A DNA stretch of 64,000 bases from Paraphoma chrysanthemicola (Eukaryota; Ascomycota; Dothideomycetes; Pleosporales; Phaeosphaeriaceae), in NCBI GenBank assembly GCA_020744225.1, contig JAGMWG010000016.1, positions 1,116,001 through 1,180,000 on the forward strand, given 5' to 3'. Both the position numbers and the translations under genes were made by a program. Under the pieces are notes generated by a model that saw only the letters and a program-made list of their open reading frames with translations, was not told the origin of the DNA and did no database searches. This document shows positions 10,504 through 20,456 of the stretch, piece by piece; within the stretch, counting starts at the first letter, position 1, and every line of letters begins with the position of its first letter.

Positions 10504-11562
10504 TTACCAATCCATGTCAATATCCTCACCAAGTCCTCCGCCTCCATTCCTTCTAACAACTTCCACAGTCATCTCCCCACCCCCTTCTTCACCTTCCTCC
10601 CCATCTCCATCATCCTCGACCTCAGAACTCCACTTTAAATCTTCGTCCCCCTCTTCCTCACTCTCCCCCCTCCGTCGCCCCTTCTTCCCCTTCCCCTTCC
10701 TCTTCAAATCCCACACCTCTTTCGCCCTTGCCCACTCCTTCACCGGCAGACTCGCTACAACATTCCCTTCAACCTCCACAACACCGCCAAGGTCCTCATC
10801 GCTCATCGCCACATACCGTCTCAACATCTTCGTCTCGCTCAACAGTGTACTCTTCGCCCCAACCATCCTTTCTCCCGCACGTTTCTCAGTCGCAATCGCC
10901 TTAGTCGGGTATACGTCCGGCCACCCATCTCTTCGCCACGCATCAAGGCGATATTGCGCGCGATAAGAATCATCGACGATGCGTGGATTCGCGTACTCTG
11001 GGTCGATTGGTGGAAGGTATTGGGATTGAGAAAGTCCCATGAACACCGTGTCTGTGGGTTCAGCGGATAGGACGCCAAGTACGACTTTGATCTTGCGCGT
11101 CGCTTCAACAGCTATTTGCGCGTGGTATGGTTTGAGGTTTGGTTTCTCGCGGTCAAGTGCGCGAAGGGCGTTCGCGTAGATGTCGAGGACGGCGATCCGG
11201 TCGGTTGCGTAGACGGGACATGATGCATCGTCGGTGCCGCCGGGAGGAATTTGGGCGGTGAAGAGTGCGCGCTGGTTGTTTAGGTCGATAAGTGTTTGGT
11301 CGGCGGGTGTGAGGATGTAGTCTGGTGGGAAGATGGGTGCGAGCGGTTTTATTGGTGCGTCGGCGAGGAAGTCGTTGAGACAGCGCGTGAGGACTTGTTT
11401 TGACTTGCGCGGTGGCATAGAGGGCCAGATGGAAGGATTTGATGAGCTTGAACTGCTGTCAGAGGTCGAGCGGGAAGGTATGCGGCGGATAGGCGGCGAT
11501 GATGAGGAGAACATTGTGTATGGCATCGCGTTGAAATATTGCGGATAATGGTTTGCTACCAT
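10504..11562 (-). CDS. Hypothetical protein with conserved-looking core and acidic tail
   Basis: A 352-residue single-exon protein beginning at the ATG at 11562. Residues 1-55 are Ser-rich and disordered. The core (about 55-270) looks folded: KQVLTRCLNDFLADAPIKPL, then DRIAVLDIYANALRALDREK and a region with YPTKAIATEKRAGERMVG. The tail is a KGKGKKGRRRG basic patch followed by a long Glu/Asp/Gly run ending in DIDMDW. I cannot name the family. The basic-then-acidic tail is common in nuclear and nucleolar proteins, but no catalytic motif supports a role. Confidence 0.7.
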   Translation of the reverse strand: MVANHYPQYFNAMPYTMFSSSSPPIRRIPSRSTSDSSSSSSNPSIWPSMPPRKSKQVLTRCLNDFLADAPIKPLAPIFPPDYILTPADQTLIDLNNQRALFTAQIPPGGTDDASCPVYATDRIAVLDIYANALRALDREKPNLKPYHAQIAVEATRKIKVVLGVLSAEPTDTVFMGLSQSQYLPPIDPEYANPRIVDDSYRAQYRLDAWRRDGWPDVYPTKAIATEKRAGERMVGAKSTLLSETKMLRRYVAMSDEDLGGVVEVEGNVVASLPVKEWARAKEVWDLKRKGKGKKGRRRGESEEEGDEDLKWSSEVEDDGDGEEGEEGGGEMTVEVVRRNGGGGLGEDIDMDW

Positions 11563-12009
11563 CAGGAGAACAGGCGTGAATGATATTGTAACGTGATGTT
11601 GTGAATGATCATGTGGGAGAAAGAAATGTTAGAGCTGGGAGGTCATTGATGTGGAGTAGGAACTGCCCGAAAACATGGCTCCGGCCTGACACCGTCGTGA
11701 TCGAAGGTGAATGCCGATCAAAATAAAAAACCGATATTTCAAACCTTGGACGCCTTCATAAGGCTAGACACGTGTGATCTGCGAATACTATGCCAGTGCC
11801 CACGCAGCTGCTATAGTCCTCTTGCTTCAGTCCCCAGTCCCAGGCTCGCACTCCGTCCTCGCCATCTCAGTCTCCCCACACCCAATAGCGCCTCCATACT
11901 TCTGCCCTTAATCCCACCCGAATGTCACCTCCACCCCATCCACCCTTCTTAACTGTTTCCTATCGCACCATCAGCATCGCACTCTCCCCCCCTCATTCAA
12001 CACCAACAC
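11563..12009. other. Intergenic
   Basis: Upstream sequence of the gene starting at 11562 and 3' flank of the gene ending at 12010. It contains a C-rich, pyrimidine-rich stretch near 11820-12000 and no coding-like frame. Confidence 0.45.
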
Positions 12010-12714
12010 TTACATCCGCCGATTATGCTTCTGCAGCCTCATGCACACCTTCCTCTTCACCTTCTCGCGCCGCACATTCGTTCGACTAAACACCATGACT
12101 AGCGACTTCCTCTCCTTCTTCTCGGCCTCTCCTGCCACATCATGTTCCACTTCTATCTCTCCCATCTCTGCATCGTCCATATCGACATCCCCATCCTTGC
12201 CCTCTACTTCCTCCTGCGAACGGCCAGGGACTTGCTCCGCACCCCGATTCCTTATCTTTCGAAACGCATAGCTCTTGTAGTACGCTGCAGTACCGGGCCG
12301 ATGCTTGGTGCCTAGATCACCTTCGCCGTTCCAGCCTGTCCAGTTGGAAAGTGGAGAGCCGTAGGCATCGTACTCGAGGACGGTCGATTTTGGTGGGATC
12401 TTGCGGGGTGAAGGAGGGTGGTAGGTTGAGAATGCAGATGGGGAGGATCGTGAAACAGGTGCAGGTAGAGCGGAGGTGGTTTTAGGGCGTCGCGGGAGTG
12501 ATAGCGTTGCTGGTGCGAGGCTGGACGGGAGTAGTGGTGGTGATGTGAAAGGTCCTGATAGTGGAGATGGCATTACTCGTCGCGCAGCCCACGTTTGCGC
12601 AATGCCCATGGATGAAAGTGGGAATATCGTAGATGACGATGCGGAGGGAGCTGCCGGATCGCTAGACGACTTGCGTGCCTTCAGCTTTCGCACTGCAGCA
12701 ATGTCTTTCTCCAT
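12010..12714 (-). CDS. Hypothetical basic/acidic protein
   Basis: A 234-residue protein read from the ATG at 12714 (MEKDIAAVRKLKARKSS). The open frame extends 123 codons further upstream, but that part reads like untranslated sequence. A Ser/Pro-rich first half is followed by a recognisable block (PKSTVLEYDAYGSPLSNWTG, then GTAAYYKSYAFRKIRNRG), an acidic stretch (VDMDDAEMGEIEVEHD) and a basic end with a bipartite nuclear-signal look (RREKVKRKVCMRLQKHNRR). I do not know the family. Confidence 0.6.
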   Translation of the reverse strand: MEKDIAAVRKLKARKSSSDPAAPSASSSTIFPLSSMGIAQTWAARRVMPSPLSGPFTSPPLLPSSLAPATLSLPRRPKTTSALPAPVSRSSPSAFSTYHPPSPRKIPPKSTVLEYDAYGSPLSNWTGWNGEGDLGTKHRPGTAAYYKSYAFRKIRNRGAEQVPGRSQEEVEGKDGDVDMDDAEMGEIEVEHDVAGEAEKKERKSLVMVFSRTNVRREKVKRKVCMRLQKHNRRM

Positions 12715-13377
12715 GTGTGCGAGAGAGTTCTGGGGGGTCTTTGGGTCTATTTGTCTTTGATGAGCTCGATGGGTAGATCGCAACGAGATGCTCCGTGGTT
12801 GATACGTGCCTGCTGTAGGCAGTGTACGATGTGTTGTATTTGGACGATAACGCGTGTTGTAGGAAAGGTTTGCGAGTGTGCGAGAGAAATTTCTGTCTTT
12901 TACCTGCTGGCGCAACTCTTTCACTCTCACCAGCCCAAAAATGCGAGAATAGGCGATGCTATCACGATTCAAACAATACCATTCACGAGAATAGATCAAG
13001 AAGTTCTCATAATTTGTATGCGTGGATAGACCATGGCTAGCAGATTGGCAAAGATTGACCAAGAACTCATGCCGGAAGTCCAACAGATTCCACTACTCTT
13101 TGGTCTCGAGCTATCTCAAAGACACCACTTGCTCAAGCAAAGTCTTTTCAAATCCGAAAGCCTCAGGAAATCCCCATCTTCTGATGCCAGCCCATACTCA
13201 CAACCACCTAACCCACGCGATTCTTCAAGAGCCTCGCATCAAGGAAAGCCATCATCATTGCCTCACACTTCCTCCTCATACCAAAATCGTCCTCACTTCG
13301 CCAACCCCAGCAAAGCCCTCTAACCCATACTCTTCCTCGTCCTCTTTGTCCCCAACCATACTCTCCCCACCGACACT
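12715..13377. other. Intergenic
   Basis: Upstream region of the gene starting at 12714 and 3' flank of the RidA-family gene. Plus-strand open frames across 13022-13618 continue antisense into the RidA gene and have no family features, so I leave them out. Confidence 0.45.
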
Positions 13378-13892
13378 CTACAAATGTGCAAAACACTCAA
13401 TCTCAATATCCGTCCCCAACGGCAACCCCGCTACCTGTGCACACGTCCTCGCCTGCACCTCATCAGCACATTTATCTCGTTACCGCGCACACCAATCACA
13501 AACTCACCGGTATGTCTTTTACGTCAGGGAAGAACTCCAGATACGCCTCATTCATGGCCGTGAAATCAGCCATATCAGTAAGAAACACACTACACTTGAT
13601 AATATTCTTGATGTCTGAGCCAGAATCTGCGAGCACGCCGGTGATGATCGTCATTATCATCCTCTATGCGTTAGAGTCAGCATTGTGTGTTTGGTAGTAT
13701 GTAGAGGGAAATGCGATTGCAAACCGTGCGGTCTTTAATGTCGCCTTCGACAAGCTTCCTAGTTTTCGGATCCATCCCGATATTACCAGAAAGATAGACC
13801 ATGCCATTGCATTTCACTGCGGCGGAGTAGGGCATTACGGCAAGTGTTTGGGGGCGGGCGGCGCTTTCGATGACTTCTTTCTTGGTCGCCAT
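13378..13892 (-). CDS. RidA/YjgF/YER057c/UK114 family protein
   Basis: Likely 2-iminobutanoate/2-iminopropanoate deaminase, which hydrolyses reactive enamine/imine products of PLP enzymes. Three exons join over introns 13664-13724 (donor GTTTGC) and 13453-13507 (GTGAGT) to give 132 residues, the normal family length. Family marks are GMVYLSGNIGMDPKTRKLV near the N-terminus, CSVFLTDMADFTAMNEAY and FFPD in the middle, and ARTCAQVAG with IEIECFAHL at the C-terminus. The Arg of ARTC is the carboxylate-binding residue of active members, and Glu of IECFAHL is also kept. There is no clear mitochondrial leader. This is the one well-known family in an otherwise orphan-rich stretch. Confidence 0.9.
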
Positions 13893-14467
13893 TGTGTCGG
13901 TAGTATGTTTGAAAACCCAGTAGAATCGTAGAACCTAATTATTCCTTTAAGAAGCAGCAATGACTCCTGGGAAGTTGTGTCGACATTCTAGGGTCTTAAT
14001 AGCGGGCTATGGAGATGTGTAAGCAGAGCAACTAACTTAGCGCGCGCCCTATGGAATGCGGTACTGTCGTGTTGGTGTCCAATGGATGCACAAACGTTGA
14101 GAAAGAGAATACGGGCGTAAATGTATTTGTTGCCCAATGACAAACTGAATTAGGGAACTAGATCGGAGACTGGCCTTGGACAAGGAGATGTAGTGTTGTG
14201 TTGTCGAATAAGGCTCCTTACCAGTGCATCTCGGCAGGAGGTAGAGCTGTAGGTGTGGTCGCGATTGCGGGAGTATTGCGTTGAAGCTTAGTCGAGTGGA
14301 TGCCTTACAATCCTTCTCGAGTATATCTAGTACAAAATTCCCAATAAGTAAACATGTCTAAATGTTACATCGACATTTCCAACACCACCGACATTGGCAA
14401 GTGCATATGTCTAAATCCAAATCCACTCTCTTCCTGTACACTACACAGCCCTCGATGCTTTCCCGCC
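13893..14467. other. Intergenic
   Basis: Promoter side of the RidA-family gene and 3' flank of the gene ending at 14468. No gene or repeat seen. Confidence 0.5.
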
Positions 14468-16195
14468 TCACTCCACATCCTCATTCCCTTCATCCGCGCC
14501 CCCAGCAATCTTCAGACTCATGCGTTTGAACCTCTTCCTGACCCCTCCTCTCCGCTCCTCGACGCCCTTCCTCCTGGTCACAACCTCGCCATACTGCCCG
14601 TCCCATTTCTCCAGAAAGACTTGTTTCTGCCTCTCCAACTTCTCCATGAAGACTTGCTTTTGCATTTGCAGCATTTCGAGCTCCTGGTCAATAGCGTTGA
14701 TTTCTTTGGTCAGGGTTTGGTCTTGCGAAAGGGTTGCGGCGAGGGAGGCGAAATGGGCGTCTTCGGTGGAGGCGGTGGGTGTGGATGTTGGGGCAGGGCG
14801 CTTGGTGCCGCGGGGTGAGGGGTGGCTTGGGAGTGTAGATGTGGTTGGTGTGGGAGTTGGGATTGAGGCTACTGGTGTTGGTCTTGCAGCTGCAGGTGTG
14901 GTCGCGTGTAGGGGAGAGCGAGGTAGCGCGAGCGAAGACTGGATATGTGATTCATCGATATCGGTACGGCGGGATAACGACCGGGCTGGGGTGTTAGCTT
15001 GTTCGAGAACAGGCGGTTTCACAGCTGCTGGACCCATGCGATTCGCAATGTATTCAAGCGCAGAACGCAGACGCTCAGGGAACGCTTTTGTTTCCTGGAG
15101 CACAAAGTTGCGGGCAATCCCCGCTGCGACGAAATAAAATTTGACCATGAGGGTCAGGCGTGCTCGGTCGCCTTGGTCAATAGAGCCGTCCTTGGGGTAT
15201 GCTTTGTTGAAGGGGTGGAGGATGCGTTGTTTGGCCACGTCTTCGCTGCGCATGGCGCTGACGTTGAGAGGTCGACGAGGGTCTTCCACCCAAAAGTTGA
15301 TTTCGTGCCAGCCGCGTACGGGACGCATGTAAGCGTATATCTCGCGATCGTCTTTTACGTGGCGACCGAGGAATAGCTTCTTGGGCTGTGCCTCGGGGAT
15401 GAAGCCTTGGTCGACGAATTGCACGCCGTCGGCTTTGGGAATGTTGTCAAGGAGATAGAGAACGTTGTACTTGTCCAGATAGCGGCACAGCTTGTCGTAG
15501 TCGGTCTCGTCGTCGTCGCAGGTTGAGGGGGTATCGTCTGGCGTTACTAACTGGACTGGATGTGTAGTGTCGGCTCTGGAATTGAGCGGGTTGGATGCCT
15601 CTTTGTGTGGTACTGAGCGTAGTTTATAGGGGCTCCTCGAGTCCTCAGGCTCAGAGCTTTCGTCAACTGTCATTGGTGTTTCGTGCGACCCTTGGGCATA
15701 GTCACCTGGGTTGTTCTTCTCCGCATCATCGATTCTTTGACCCGCATCAATCCTTCGCAGCGCATCGCAGAAGCGCTTACAGTAGTCGTTGTAGTCCCCG
15801 CCCACTCCATCGTGCAGCACTCCCTTCAACATAAAGTACCACTTGATGATGATACTGAATTTTCGTTTTGAAGATTTTGAAATGTCGGCATTGTACTTGA
15901 AAGGTGCATAAAGAGACAGGCGGACAACATCGTCCTGGGCCAGCACCTTGTGCGAGCCAGTCGTTGCGGAGCGGTTGTGGGGTATAGACCAGTAGCGCAC
16001 TTCATATGGCTTATCGCCTAGTTGAACAAGCAATGCGAGAATGTCTCGTCCTTCCACTGAACCGATCTTCATGGCCAGGCGGGTCTCTACTGGAATTGGG
16101 ATCCAATCGAAAGTGTCATGCGAGGGGAGAGAGTCGAGCAGTGGCAGCGCGTCGTAATCCTCATCGAGGCGCTTCCGAATAATACTCATAGCCAT
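14468..16195 (-). CDS. Hypothetical protein with two copies of an unrecognised domain
   Basis: A 575-residue single-exon protein from the ATG at 16195. Residues about 13-150 and 243-387 are two diverged copies of one domain. Each begins with a helix ending in LLDSLP or LLDNIP, has a strand with Gly-Arg-(Asp/His), a Trp-x-x-Pro-like turn (YWSIPHNRSA; FWVEDPRRPLNVSA), a P-F-K/N block, and a final helix (FSIIIKWYF; LTLMVKFYF). A disordered linker separates the copies. The tail is Pro/Thr-rich, then a coiled coil (EINAIDQELEMLQMQKQVFM) and a basic end. A third copy lies in the gene at 19787-20456. I do not recognise the domain. No catalytic residues stand out; a binding or scaffold role is a guess. 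Confidence 0.8.
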   Translation of the reverse strand: MAMSIIRKRLDEDYDALPLLDSLPSHDTFDWIPIPVETRLAMKIGSVEGRDILALLVQLGDKPYEVRYWSIPHNRSATTGSHKVLAQDDVVRLSLYAPFKYNADISKSSKRKFSIIIKWYFMLKGVLHDGVGGDYNDYCKRFCDALRRIDAGQRIDDAEKNNPGDYAQGSHETPMTVDESSEPEDSRSPYKLRSVPHKEASNPLNSRADTTHPVQLVTPDDTPSTCDDDETDYDKLCRYLDKYNVLYLLDNIPKADGVQFVDQGFIPEAQPKKLFLGRHVKDDREIYAYMRPVRGWHEINFWVEDPRRPLNVSAMRSEDVAKQRILHPFNKAYPKDGSIDQGDRARLTLMVKFYFVAAGIARNFVLQETKAFPERLRSALEYIANRMGPAAVKPPVLEQANTPARSLSRRTDIDESHIQSSLALPRSPLHATTPAAARPTPVASIPTPTPTTSTLPSHPSPRGTKRPAPTSTPTASTEDAHFASLAATLSQDQTLTKEINAIDQELEMLQMQKQVFMEKLERQKQVFLEKWDGQYGEVVTRRKGVEERRGGVRKRFKRMSLKIAGGADEGNEDVE

Positions 16196-17448
16196 GATGC
16201 AATTAATTCTGTTACCAGTCGTCCTCGCACGAAAAGGATAGATTTGTCAGCGGCCGAGTCGTTGCAGGTCGGCGGTATCATGTGCGACAAAAGGCGAAGC
16301 TGTCGGGCAGTCGCGAGGCTGAGTGAGCCCGGTGACAGATGCCGATGGCCACAACGCCAACCGCGTCACGCTTAGTGTCAATGAAGCTTCTGAGAATTAG
16401 ACGGCGAAAGCTGAGTTTGGATAGTCTTGGAAGTCTCGTCTCGTAGGGACAGCATGTCCAAGTCGCGATGCAGGATGCAGGCCGTGCACAGTTACATGGT
16501 TGAGCGTGTAAGCGAACACGTGAACACGCGATTTGAGCCTGCGCGACCAAGACAGAAGCTACGAAGCATTGCACCGTTTGAAGATGAGGATTTATTCAAT
16601 CGCTGGCTTTTGCTGGATACTGGATTCTCCAGCTTTTCCATACAGCGTTGGCCAACAGACTGGATTCCCCTGGGATTCCCCACATCGCCTACCCGTTCGA
16701 CAAACCGACCTGAGGTCAGGCTTAGTGTGTGCCACGGGTAATGGTCGTTCCCTGAGCCAATGCTGCGCCTGGCGAGTGTACGAGCACCCAATCTGTTCTC
16801 TACGTTCCCTTCGATGTGATCAAACGTGTTGGCCCTGGCTGCGAAGAACCCGAGCCTGGTCTGTCTCTCAGCTTGAGAGAGGTGCATGTGGTGTGGTGCC
16901 TTGTCGTGCCATCAGCACCGGCGTGTCAGCTATGCCAAGTTTGTGAGCCGCCCTTATGGTGAGGCGACTTTCTTCGATATTATCCACGGCGCGCTCGGCC
17001 CTTTGCACGGCGGTTTGGCCACAGCATGCTGCAACCTGCCGCGACTAGGGCTGGAAATGGGTGGGCCACGGCTTCCCGCAGCAGACAATCTGGGGTCGTC
17101 GCACATCATCGCCAAGTGGAGGGCGGGTTTCAGGCGCTAACGGCAGCTTGTCCCAATCCCCACGGGACAAAAGACACCAAAACACCATTATCCACCGTTC
17201 GCCCCCCATATCGGAGTTGCGGCAGCGCTGTCAGACTTCTGCGACGCCGACGGGCGCTGATACGAGGGGCCCCGCTCCAGGAATGCTGCCGACTGCATCC
17301 TTTGGGTTTAGGCTTGGCGGCCTTCCGCCCGCTTCGTCTCCTGAACTACGCGTCCATGATTGCATGCGCCACAGCTCCTTCCTGAGCACATGCACTCCTG
17401 CCTCAATCGACTGACCACATACACTCGTTTCTGCGCTCTGTCTCATGA
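16196..17448. other. Intergenic between divergent genes, 1.25 kb
   Basis: The minus-strand gene at 14468-16195 and the plus-strand glycosyltransferase at 17449 are transcribed away from each other, so this region must hold both promoters. Several overlapping open frames (to about 130 codons) are present on both strands, but none shows a family motif. Confidence 0.5.
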
Positions 17449-18879
17449 ATGCCTGCCTTCGATAGCGACATGCTCGCCCGTGGAATTCCGCGCCCCGGGC
17501 GCCTGCTCGTGCTTGTGCTCGTCATCTACGGCTTCATGTGGATCAAAGGATGGCCGCGGTACTACGACGACGAAGAATTGCCGCCCAGCATGCGACCACA
17601 GTCAGGGACCGCCCTCGGCCCGCACGGCGTTGGCCACGACCATCTCGTCGTCTCCATCGTGACTACCGCGACCGACGTCTACACCAAACTCGCGCCTGCC
17701 CTGGCCTACCTGTTCGACGACGACAAGGACCCCACCTTGATCTTCTCGGACCTGCAGATGAACGTTGGAGACTTTCCTGTCTTCGACGTGCTGTTCGGCT
17801 ACACACGAGACTTTATTGGTGGGAACAAGGAGCTGGAGAGATACAGGCAGCAGGTCAGCTTTGCGCGGCGGAGCATCCCGCTGAGCCGGCTGAAGAAGCA
17901 GGATGGACGCGAGGAGGCGGAGATATTGGCCAAGCTGAACAAGTACAAGATACTACAGGCCATGGCAAGAGCATGGGAGTATAGACCGGACCGTAGCTGG
18001 TACGCCTTCGTAGAAGACGACACTTTCGTGGACAGGGTGAACACTCTGGATTGGCTGGCCCAATACAATCCCAAGACGAAGTGGTTCTTTGGCAATCCGC
18101 CCGTGTCCGGGGTCTCCGATGCCTTCGCTGCAGGAGGCAGCTCCTTCATCCTCTCTGCTGGAGCCATGAAGGAGCTGTTCAAAGAGCGCAAGAACGTCAT
18201 CCAGAACTGGGAGAAACAAATCATCGAACACACATCGGCCTTTGATCTCGTCTTCAGTGTCCTGCAGGCGGAGCTGAACCTGAGCCTAACAGGCGCCTGG
18301 CCGGGCATGTCAGGCTCCGATCCCACCTCTGTCCCATTCTCACCAGCCGTCTGGTGCGAGAGGGTCATGATGATGCACCATGTTAGTCCTGACATTTGGA
18401 GCGATCTGTACCTTCTGCAGAAGAACCACACCGAAGACCACATCCGGAGACCTCTGCTTTTCGCGGATCTGTGGGATCGCTTCATGGCGCCAGAAGATCT
18501 GGGGAGCATTCGCTCCGACTGGGACAACCTTTCCTCCGACCCTTCCAATGCACGGTGGAACATCTTATTCGAGAGCGACGACCCGAATGACGGTCACGCA
18601 CCAAACGGCGAAGATTCGCCAGAGGCCTGCGAGGCATCGTGCGAGAGCAGCGAGTATTGCATGCAGTGGTCGTACTCCTCAATACCCCAGAAGAACTGGA
18701 ATGAGAACGGTCAGACGAAGTGTCATCTCAGCAGTAGCTTGAGATTTGGAGCGTATTCGCCGGCACTCGAGTGGAATATCAACGGCGTTTCGAAGCTGCG
18801 AACGTGGAAAAGCGGGTGGAAGAAACCACGCTTCCTAGCTTGGGCGAATCATCAGCGGTGTAAGAACCCGGCACATTAA
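17449..18879 (+). CDS. GT31/fringe-like glycosyltransferase, type II membrane protein
   Basis: Predicted Golgi glycosyltransferase of 476 residues in a single exon. A short cytosolic N-terminus is followed by one membrane anchor (LLVLVLVIYGFMWI, about residues 19-32) and a lumenal domain, the usual type II layout. Fringe-like marks are DVYTKLAPALAYLF and LIFSDLQMNVGDFP early on, the metal-binding D-D of WYAFVEDDTFVD near residue 188, and AGGSSFILSAGAMKELF. The C-terminal part has a Cys pattern (CEASCESSEYCMQW, then TKCHLSSSLRFG) resembling PAN/apple modules that bind glycans or protein. Fungal members are usually called GT31 or DUF604 proteins, and their sugar donor is not settled. It lies between two genes that share an unknown domain. 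Confidence 0.85.
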   Translation: MPAFDSDMLARGIPRPGRLLVLVLVIYGFMWIKGWPRYYDDEELPPSMRPQSGTALGPHGVGHDHLVVSIVTTATDVYTKLAPALAYLFDDDKDPTLIFSDLQMNVGDFPVFDVLFGYTRDFIGGNKELERYRQQVSFARRSIPLSRLKKQDGREEAEILAKLNKYKILQAMARAWEYRPDRSWYAFVEDDTFVDRVNTLDWLAQYNPKTKWFFGNPPVSGVSDAFAAGGSSFILSAGAMKELFKERKNVIQNWEKQIIEHTSAFDLVFSVLQAELNLSLTGAWPGMSGSDPTSVPFSPAVWCERVMMMHHVSPDIWSDLYLLQKNHTEDHIRRPLLFADLWDRFMAPEDLGSIRSDWDNLSSDPSNARWNILFESDDPNDGHAPNGEDSPEACEASCESSEYCMQWSYSSIPQKNWNENGQTKCHLSSSLRFGAYSPALEWNINGVSKLRTWKSGWKKPRFLAWANHQRCKNPAH

Positions 18880-19786
18880 AAATATTACGAATCTTCACTT
18901 GTTCAATCTCTTCCCCTCTTCTCTCTGTTCTTCTTTACTGCAGTTCCGATTTATTGCGTCCAAGTTGGAGCCTTGAGTCGTCTCAAAATTGACGCATGCT
19001 TCAACTGAGGTCCGCTTGTCGTTGCTTCCATTATCTCTTTCAGCCAGCGGGTCCGTGCCGCTTGCTCGCTCAATGGATTCCGTATAGATGGCACGGAGTG
19101 TATCCAGGTGCGAAGCATATCGTACCCGCAATCTCTCTCGCAGCAATTGTGCAGCGCTTCCGACAGCGAGCACACTTGATAGTCGCGAAAGTGCGACAGC
19201 ACGTATTCCTTGCGTATCACTCGACGATGATGAACTTGTATAGACCCTGACAACCTCGCGTTCTTTCATAACAACGACCACGAACGCGACTGGAAAGGTC
19301 TGACTGCGCGTCTTCCATTCATATTCGGGTTCCACACCACGACACCCTACTCCGCTGCTACCCTACACTACCCCAGGTCGACTGGACAACCACGAGAAGG
19401 CTGGTTGAGAGACTTGTCCTGGTTATCAGCCTCCCGTCTGCGCATCGCTTAGAGGCATGGCAAGAGGAAGTAAGGCCTCGCTACATGACAGCATGGGTAG
19501 TGTGTCAATAGACACTTTCGAGACCGAGGTTAGTCTTGAATGATGACTCAAGATGGTGCGGATACTTGGTATCGGGTACGTCTTGTTCTCGAGGCTTTTG
19601 AGCGTTCTGCACAACAAATATGTATACGAATGATATCTACGGTCTTGATGATAATGGGCAGGTACAGTTAGATTTCTGGTGCACACTCATGGGTGTCTGG
19701 TACTGGACTATGTCTCCGCAAGTTAACTTACCTTAGCTTGGGATACAATGAGATTTTGAGCATGCGCGCGAATTCATGTGTTGCGC
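18880..19786. other. Intergenic with a possible coding remnant
   Basis: Convergent 3' region between the glycosyltransferase and the minus-strand gene ending at 19787. A coding-like minus-strand frame at 18951-19274 is listed separately. The rest shows nothing. Confidence 0.4.
18951..19274 (-). pseudogene. Coding-like frame without start, possible terminal exon or remnant
   Basis: A minus-strand frame of about 105 codons reads like a folded helical protein (SEALHNCCERDCGYDMLRTW, then QAARTRWLKEIMEA) with G/C-biased third positions and a stop at 18951. There is no ATG near its 5' end, and an in-frame TGA precedes it. A second overlapping frame (18895-19335) is also open and starts only with GTG. 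It could be the last exon of a gene whose first exon I cannot find, or a remnant. The family is unknown. Confidence 0.27.
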
Positions 19787-20456
19787 TTACCGAGCGCTGA
19801 GATATGCATTAGACTGACTGCCCTTGTCCATGGCGCGCTTGTAAATCAGTTGGTTTGGCCTTCCGTACAAATCCGATTCCAAAATCGATCTTGTCCAATC
19901 CAGACCACATCGATTCCCTTTGAAGGTTGCTGCTGACAATAGGTCTTTCGCGGTTTTCATGCCGTCGGGGAACAGTCGCGGGATGATATCAGCATCGAGG
20001 AACGCATACTGTATGATAACCTTCAAATGGCGTAGGCTTTCGGCGGTCCCCTTCTTCTTAAGTGCACGGAAGGGATACATTAAGGCCAGTTCAGCCATGG
20101 TGGTGACCAGTTCTATTTTTCCATTGCGGGCCACGTTGCGGAAAGATACCGCAGAAGGATTTCTTGGGTTCGCAAAGAGCTTGATCGCAGCCCAGCTTCT
20201 GAACTCCTGATTCTGTCCTAGGAAGAGCCTCGTCGAGAATATGTTGTTTTCCTGTCTCTCTGTTCTCGAGATCTCTGCAAAGGTGTAGGCATCGGCCAGC
20301 GGAAGTGAATCGAACTTGTACAAAATCTTCTGGGCTGTGGCCCAATCTGCAATTTCGTCCACTTGCTTCTGCGAGAAAGCTGCATGTATATCAGCAAGAG
20401 TTTGATGTTGCGCGCACACGATTTTAGAACGTCGTCTCACTTTTGGTCCTCGCCAT
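19787..20456 (-). CDS. Hypothetical protein, single copy of the shared domain, H3-like N-terminus
   Basis: A 202-residue protein. The first exon is only 16 nt (20441-20456): an ATG in ideal ACCATGG context, encoding MARTK plus one base. A GTGAGA...GCAG intron at 20380-20440 joins it in phase to FSQKQVDEIADWATAQ. The unspliced frame has no ATG. Residues 23-155 match both domain copies of the gene at 14468-16195: KFDSLP, RLFLGQNQEF, LFANPRNPSAVSF, YPF and a closing HLKVIIQYAF helix. After Met removal the N-terminus would be Ala-Arg-Thr-Lys, as in histone H3. The function is unknown; it is probably a dispersed paralogue. Confidence 0.75.

Noticed and set aside
13022..13618. 198-codon plus-strand frame upstream of and across the RidA-family gene
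   Set aside because: It covers two introns and three conserved exons of the RidA gene on the opposite strand.
14354..15376. Plus-strand open frames opposite the two-domain protein gene
   Set aside because: Shadow frames; the minus strand carries the internally repeated domain and a paralogue elsewhere in the window.
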